This document shows positions 57,218 to 64,000 of a stretch of DNA of 64,000 bases, piece after piece. The number at the start of each line of letters is the position of its first letter. Position 1 is the first letter of the stretch. Both the position numbers and the translations under genes were made by a program. The stretch is from contig NC_058160.1 of assembly GCF_020080835.1 (NCBI RefSeq), positions 5,025,515 through 5,089,514 on the forward strand, written 5' to 3'. The stretch is from Cotesia glomerata (Eukaryota > Arthropoda > Insecta > Hymenoptera > Braconidae). The notes beneath the pieces are model-generated. The model ran no database searches, was not told the DNA's origin, and saw only the letters and a program-made list of their open reading frames with translations.

Positions 57218-58096
57218 AGCAATTGATTTTTATACATATAGATAGAATTCTGGGAATTGTGTTTTCTAATGAAAAATCTTATTGTGTTTCACGCATACAC
57301 TGTAAAATAATTGACCTAGAAAAGAGAAATATTCTTGAATAAAAAATATCATTTTGTCTTAAATGAACAAAAATTTAGAATTTTTCTCTTTAATCAATTG
57401 TAGTAGTTTTTTTTAAACCTTTCTATGATAATATATGCACAATTTATGTATTCCAATACATTTTTATTGACCGTAAAGATATACTTTATAAATTATAATA
57501 ATGGCTTGACTTGATTACCAGAGGATCGTGACTAGATAAATTAAATTAAAAAAATGATTAAGATTTAAGTAATTTATTTAAATAAAGTAAATTATGATAC
57601 ATAACGATGAGAGATGTAATTTTTATATAATATATAAATTTATATTGGGTAGTTATTTATATTACGGTAATAACAAAGAGAGTGTTGGAGAGTATTTAAT
57701 TTGCGAACGGCAAAGGTGCAAATGTATATCGTGACGAGCTGTCATAACCGGTATCTGATTGGGAGAGACTTCGAATTAATAAAGAGTAAAAATACTCTAT
57801 AGATATATAAATATGAACATATATATTCAAAACGGTTATAGCGCTGATCACTCAGTAATTTCACGGTTAAGAACAAATGGGATATTTAATATTCACCGTC
57901 TTTTGGCGTAGTTCTATACGCTATATCCAAGACAGAATACTAATTACTTTTTATAATAAAGATCGAAATTCAAGCAGGTGAATCATTTTTATGATTCAAA
58001 ATTATTGTCTAGGCTTTTGAATATTAAATAATTTTATTCTTCCTTTCTCTATTGCAACATTTTATTCTAAAATTATCAATCGATCCATTTATTTTT
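57218..58096. other. Intergenic, nothing recognised
   Basis: AT-rich. 57300-57420 has weak CTTGAAT-type motifs of the common repeat. Confidence 0.35.
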
Positions 58097-58980
58097 AACT
58101 TCCCGCTAAGAAAATCGAAGATTTTCAAAAATCGGGAAGTTATTGGTTTTACCCCGTTTTTCGAAAATCGAGTTTTCATCAGATCTCGACGTTTTGAGGT
58201 CCTAGGAAGCTTCCCTGACTACTCCCACGAGGTTGTCACTATGTATGTATGTGTGTGTGTGTGTGCGTGGGTGTGTGTGTGTGTGTGTTTGTGAAAGTAT
58301 GTGAACCGCTTATAACTTTTGAACAGCTGATTCGATTTTATCGTAGTTGGTGCCATTTGAAAGGGCTTGGCCAAACTTAGATTTTGAGTATAATTTGAAC
58401 CGATTCGGATTAGTAGATTTTGAGAAATCTTGAAAAAACTAAGAAAAAAAATTTTTTCAAATGTGGTTTTTTTCGGATAACTTTTAAACAGCTCCACCGA
58501 TCGATTCCAAAAACTAATCAGCTCTAGACAATAAAAAAACCACGTCGATCGCCACCAAGCTGGTCAAAATCGGTTGATTCGTTCGAGAGATATCGTGAAC
58601 GAAAGAAAACCGAAAAAAGTGTTTTTTCGGGATTACTCCGAAATTTTTCGTTCGATCAATTAAAACCTGAAAATAACTTATGAGGATATTAAAACTGCGT
58701 CGAATGCCGCCAACCACGTGAAAATCGGTTGATCCATTCAAAAGTTATTGCGGTTTGAAAATTCCAAAAATAGTGTTCTATGAAACTTCTATCAGACTTT
58801 TGAGCTGGGAGAGCTCAAATGCATAGAAATATTATCTCTTTGAATTCAGCGAGCTCAAAATATCACATAAATTATATTTTGAGCTCAAAACTCAAAAATA
58901 TCATAAGTACAATTTTAAGCGCCCAGGTATGGAATTAGCGGGAAGTTGCAGGGATGGCCTTTAGGGTGAACCGTTTTTCT
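58097..58980 (+). mobile_element. Microsatellite-bearing repeat (AACTTCCCGCTAAG), copy 2
   Basis: Starts AACTTCCCGCTAAGAAAATC, carries (TATG/TG)n at about 58240-58290, ends TTAGCGGGAAGTT at 58947 plus 33 conserved bases to 58980. Very similar to copy 1 (32431-33421) outside the nested insertion. It contains about 320 bases after the microsatellite that copy 1 lacks. The frames of 60-90 codons over it are not genes. Confidence 0.8.
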
Positions 58981-61699
58981 ATTTTATAGAATATAATGTT
59001 TCATTTTATCTTCATAAATTTTTTTGATTTCAATTAATTAAAAGATATTTGAAATGTGCAAAAAGAAATTTGTCTTTTAATTCAATATATAATATAAATA
59101 CAGTGAGTCGAATATCGTGGATTTATTTTTTTTTTTTTTTTCTGTCAAAACGAAAAATATTTTTGGCTTTATTATACGACAGAAATCAAGACATTAAAGA
59201 AAGTAATCTATAATAATTTTGATGAAGATTATTACCAAAATGAATATAAAATTAAAAAATTTATATTGAACTAATATAAAAGATAAATATGAAAATAAAA
59301 TATTATGAATAAATGAATATAAAAGATAAATATGAAAATCACCTTCTAATAGTAAATGTTTTTTTTTTTTTATAGAACTTTTAATTTTAAAGTATTTTGC
59401 AGCTAAAAAAAAATTGTAAACATTATTGTAAGAAAATTTAAATAATTCTTAATCAATTAAAAAGTCATAAAGCCATATTCGTTTAACAATATGAATTTGA
59501 GAATAAAATTTCTAATCAGACAATTTTTTTGCACAGGTAGAATATAAAATTATATTAAAGTTCACAATTTTTCATTATTATCAGTCTAAAATTGTTTTTT
59601 AATTTTAAGATCAAGAAATTGAATAATTCTGAGAAAATCAAATACGCAAAATAAAATTTAACTTCGAAGTTCGTGTTAACTGCAAAACTTACAATTCCAT
59701 CTATCATTTTTTTATCGTCATATATTAACAAACTTAAGATTAAAGATAGATACCGCGGACTCAGGTACTTATTTGGATTAATGTAATTCATGTTTATTTA
59801 CTTCATTATTACTTCAAAGTTAGATTGAGATATCTCAATTTCATACAGGGGAAAATTAGCAATTTCAGATTAGTTCACGTTTACTTCATATGTTACATTA
59901 AATTAAACATTGTTGATGTTTATCATAATTACAATCATAAATTTTACCGTGAATAGAACAAAATTAACAATAAATTTCAATAAATTAACAACACATTTCA
60001 TTCCATATGTTTAAAAAAAACATAAAAAAAACATACTCTAAAAAATAGAGTATCCAAATTTTGTACCGAAACTAAATTTCGAATAATTCACCAAAACATT
60101 CACAAAAAAATCTAAATTTTGAAAAATCCTATTAAAAAAAATTTTTTTTTATATAAAAATTGAAGACATAATAGTGTCAGTTACTCAAAATTCATGTCAG
60201 CAACTAACTCAAATTTCTGTGACCTGAATTCAGTCGATAGAAAATGACGTAATCTAAAAAAAATAGAAGTTAAAAAAATTCCAACAATATTTTTCAACCG
60301 TCCATATTAAAAAAATTTGAATTTGACCGCTCAAGATCTTCTTAGCTGTATAAATAAACATCGAACCGAAAAAATACAAACATTATTAAATCCTCAGCGT
60401 ACTTTGTCCAAAACAGAGAAACAATAAATCATCCGTGGTAAAAATATCCACAATACTGCCGTCAGCGGTTGAACAAATGAAGAAGAGTTGACAGAACTGT
60501 CACTAAATTTTTTTACTCAATCCATCAACACATTTCATATCATTATCTCTCAGCGCTTGTGCATACCTCCGACAAAACATTTCATTCACTTTATATTTAT
60601 CCACACAACAGCTCGCGTTATTTACGATCGCAGACCCTTGCCACCTACTCATACATAATATTATATTATATTGTGTTATATCATATCATATTAAATTATA
60701 CTCGAAATTATAAGGAGGATTTCGTCGAAATTTAAGGCGTCACTTGCGATTTACGACTCTTGAATTTACTTCATTATAATTGTCCCCTCTTTGACTTGTG
60801 CAATTAAATAGTTCGGGTTGTCTTTATCTCAATCCTGCGTAAAACGTAAGTGCGATCGTCACACGAGCAATACGTGACGTTAATCTAACCGTGTCCTAAC
60901 ATCTAGCATTTGAAAGCTCTACTCAGTAAAGCAGACGCATTACTTTTGTCATGCCGCATTACGCTCCTCGAGTTTGCATGTATGAATTTACATACTTTAC
61001 TTGCCCGACACTTACTCTTGTACTGCTCTGTCACTTTATTTTTTTTTACTCCCTTTTTCTCTATAACTACTCACTTTCTCTGTCTAATACAAAACTTACA
61101 AACGCATTATTATTATCACTAATTACTTGCAACTACGCGTACATATGCGTATAAAATATAACTGACTATTACTCGGGTTAACGCACTGCGTTTACTAATT
61201 TTTTTTTTCACGCCTCATAATTTTTACAACCTGTATTTTTTAACAATTAATAATAGTGTACTTAAGATGTAATTTTATAGACTTTGTTGCTTCTTCGATG
61301 GGAATTTTTTCATTTTTAAGGGATTTTAAATTTTTTACAGTCCCACCTGGAAGGTGGATTTTAATTTTTGCTTATTATTATTATTATTATTATTGCCATG
61401 AAAATGCTTAATTAATTATTTTTGGGATACTTATTCTTTTTTACTTTCCGAGATATACCAAAAAATTTTTAAAGCATTGAAATTGTAAAATCTAAAACAA
61501 TAAATTTAATCCGTAGTTATTTAATAGCAAAAAATGCCGGTTATAAATTTCAAAAAATGTGATGGAATTTTATTTTAAAAATCGTCTGATAAAATTTCAT
61601 GGAATTTTTTATAATTTAATGAATTTTTAATACAAGGAAAAATTAAATTCAAACTTTACCACGAAATTAAAAATTTTGAAATAAGAAGATTAATTTGTA
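58981..61699. other. Intergenic, no gene recognised
   Basis: AT-rich up to 60400. 60540-61200 is of mixed composition, possibly regulatory, with overlapping 70- and 67-codon frames lacking domains. (ATT)n at 61375-61394. Confidence 0.35.
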
Positions 61700-61866
61700 G
61701 AGTTTCATCGTTTTAATTCAAGCTAAAAAAAATGTTAGATAAAATATAATTCACTTGAATCAAGACAAAATTTTAGCTCAAAAAATTTTCATGGTTAAAT
61801 CAAGATGATCAAACTCTTTAAAATTATTGTTTTTTTCTTGAATCAAGTAAATTTTTTTTTTTGTAC
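61700..61866. repeat. 'CTTGAATCAAG' repeat fragment
   Basis: Contains 'ttcacttgaatcaagac' and 'ttcttgaatcaagtaaatttttttttttgtaca', the right end type of this family. The left end is diverged. Confidence 0.45.
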
Positions 61867-61935
61867 ATTATCTGAAAAATTAAGTAAAATTTTGAAGGTA
61901 AGCTAAGATATTTTTATGCAATGAAAAAATTTTGA

Positions 61936-62000
61936 ACGTTTGTTGGATTCGAACACGGATCCTTTTGGCTATTATTTGAATATGCTATGCATAGAATACT
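61936..62000 (-). repeat. Weak tRNA-derived SINE remnant
   Basis: The reverse complement contains GTGTTCGAATCCAAC, a near-consensus B box, with a poor A box upstream. Probably a decayed tRNA-like head. Confidence 0.25.
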
Positions 62001-63847
62001 TAAAAAAAAATATTTATATTATACAAAAATTGACGTTTCGACAAAATATGAAAGATTGTAACTTATTATTTAAGTTATTTCAAAATTTTCAGCAATACTT
62101 ATGAAGATCTTAACGAGTTAAGTGTGTCATTTTGGCACAAAATTTTTTGTTCTTTTTTGAACTCCAAAAATTTGAATATTATAATATTGTATAATAATTT
62201 TCTTTGATAATTAATAAAAAATTTTTTTTTATAAAATTTCTAATTTCGTTTAGTTGAAACTTTTTAAAAAATTGATTGATTGAAAATTCGTCTCAACTCT
62301 GTTATCCTGTCGCTCTTCAACAACTCACACATTTTATCAACCAAAATAATTAATAGAAAGACGGAAAATAATGAAAATAAATCTTGTGAAAACGGATAAA
62401 AATAATAAATTATAAAGGAATGTGCTTATAGCAATTGAATGAAATAACAAAATTTATTTTCTCAAAGTTAATGGATTTATTTGCTGACAATATATCAACG
62501 GGTTATACAAATTAATTTATTATCCATCAGCATAATTAATTATCAGAGTAATAAATTGATGAATTAATTAAGCGAAGATAGAAAAAAAATCCCAAACTAA
62601 GCTAAGCTAAGCGTGCTAAGATTAATTCAATTATTCATCTATTTATAAATAGCACAATAATAAAATCCTCGACGCTTTGATTCGTCAACTTAGCTTAACT
62701 ATACATATGTATATCTAAACTCCAACTATCACAAGAGTCGATCGAGAGCCGCGTGACAGATCTTCTTTAGCTTTCACTATTTATAAATACTGTCAGCCTC
62801 AACATGAATCTAAATCACCCAAAGATCCACTAACCCTTTTATTTTTGTTTCATAAAAAGTTACTTGGATTATTTTTCATCTCCATCTTCAGAAACATCCA
62901 ACCACCCTCCATGTTTTTGACGACAAATTAAATTGCGTATACTTGTTACAACTGTCAAATAAAATACTTGTAACATTACAGATGAGCTTACAGAGATATA
63001 AAAGTGTCGCAAGTCAAGACATTGGAAATAAGTTTTATACAAAAAAGAAAACACTTTTTATTATTACTTTCATTAGAAAAATATGAATTCTTTGATGATT
63101 TTTTTTGCTTATTTATTTTGTTTTAATAGTCTTTTTTATATGCTGTAAGCTGGGCGTCGACTTGATGCTAGTTGCATCGCGACGCTTGCTACATCTCAGC
63201 TGTTTTTACGACGCTTTGAGTCGCGGGTGTCGCACCGGAATGCGCTAATGAGGACTTGGCTGCCGTCACACTTTTCTCGTCGTCACTCAACTTTACCCTA
63301 CTATCATTTTTGTCTACATATATAATATATGATGTATATTATATACATATACATATACATAAAGTTGTTTTTTAAAAGATGTTCATAAGTGAGAGTTGAT
63401 ATTAAATAAAATTTTACTTTTTTCATCGAAAAGTTTATTAGCTTCATTATTTTTGCTTGGTTACATCGAAATGGGGTTCCACATATTTTTGGCCGTAAAA
63501 ATCGGGAAATTGGAATGGTTAATTTTTTATTATTTTAAAAAAATTTTTAAACATACACGTGTAAAAAATTACAATTGAAAATTAAACAAATTGTATTGTT
63601 TTGACTTTTAAACCAAAATAAACAATATAAACATAAAATATCGTGAAATTTTTATACCTAAATTAGTTGAATTACTTAAACGTCAATTTGAATTAAAATG
63701 ATCTACTGTACACTGCAGAAACAATAGTGATAAAAAATAGTTTTATTAATGAGTTTATGCTAAAAAATAGACTTTCTTTATAATCCACTTTTTATGTTAG
63801 TTTAAATTTTTCCGTGAATAAAAATTATTATGCTATTATGTTTATGT
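62001..63847. other. Intergenic; GC-richer block at 63140-63300
   Basis: 63140-63300 stands out in composition. A short - strand frame there (about 63204-63320) reads DDEKSVTAAKSS before a stop, and another - strand frame at 62869-63054 could be a last exon after an acceptor TTGACAG near 62957. Both are too short to call. The rest is AT-rich. Confidence 0.25.
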
Positions 63848-64000
63848 ATACATAAAAAAGTAAACTGTAATAAATAACAGTCGATTTATAATAAGTAATG
63901 ATCAACTGCTAAAAATTACCATTTCAAACAGTAAAATCGTGATTTTACTATTCACTTCATAATATTTACCATTTAAACGTTACAATTTACTCTTTACATG
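63848..64000 (-). mobile_element. CACGGAAAAAAGTAAACTGT MITE, cut by the window end
   Basis: From 'aaaaaagtaaactgtaataa' to the window end it is nearly identical to the reverse complement of 3985-4135. The CACGG terminus itself is altered to CATAA. The element continues beyond the window. Confidence 0.75.

Noticed and set aside
1..64000. Search for polydnavirus (bracovirus) proviral segments or integrated viral genes
   Set aside because: If the host is a braconid this was worth considering, but I saw no recognisable bracovirus gene family, and AGCTTT occurrences are sporadic without segment-border context.
1..64000. CRISPR arrays, operons, ribosome-binding sites, rRNA genes and intact tRNA genes
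   Set aside because: The window is eukaryotic. Direct repeats found are microsatellites or transposon parts, and tRNA-like segments are SINE heads with decayed stems.

Overview
The window looks like nuclear DNA of an insect, most plausibly a parasitoid wasp of the Braconidae or a close relative. It is very AT-rich, has spliced genes with short exons, and contains an ER protein disulfide isomerase ending in KDEL. It is crowded with short terminal-inverted-repeat elements, CR1/L2-like and R1-like retrotransposon fragments and tRNA-derived SINEs. The braconid placement is inference from repeat style, not from a database match. There is one 100-N assembly gap at 16014-16113.

Only two loci look like intact protein genes. 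(1) A four-coding-exon protein disulfide isomerase runs on the + strand at 40206-44482 (499 aa, signal peptide, thioredoxin domains a and a', KDEL tail). About 300 bp upstream is an exact CCAAT-N9-CCACG ER-stress element. The first catalytic site reads CGSC instead of CGHC. (2) A small three-exon gene lies convergently at 45934-46302 on the - strand. It encodes an 83-aa secreted peptide with six cysteines, has a 20-bp micro-exon, and comes with a TATA box and a poly(A) signal. It is too short in any single exon to appear as a long ORF. I do not recognise its family.

A THAP zinc-finger gene remnant (9566-10290, - strand) can be spliced in frame over three exons, but its N-terminal exon is interrupted by a MITE and another MITE follows it. 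Two unknown ORFs (54540-55270, - strand) sit beside a peculiar tandem-then-inverted satellite.

Layout: 1-6600 is non-coding with a nested stack of elements at 1780-4285. 6600-13000 holds the THAP remnant, two diverged direct repeats and several MITEs. 13000-21000 has a promoter-like site and a complete SINE with 16-bp target-site duplications. 21000-30300 has a CR1/L2-like tail and foldback elements. 30300-39300 has a GC-rich foldback array, a microsatellite-bearing repeat with a nested R1/Waldo-like insertion, and a 1-kb TIR element with TATG duplications. 39300-46440 holds the two intact genes. 46440-64000 has a second SINE with a different tRNA head, a 515-bp palindrome, a double hairpin, further foldbacks and the second copy of the microsatellite-bearing repeat. 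Most of the window is therefore intergenic or intronic sequence reshaped by non-autonomous elements.
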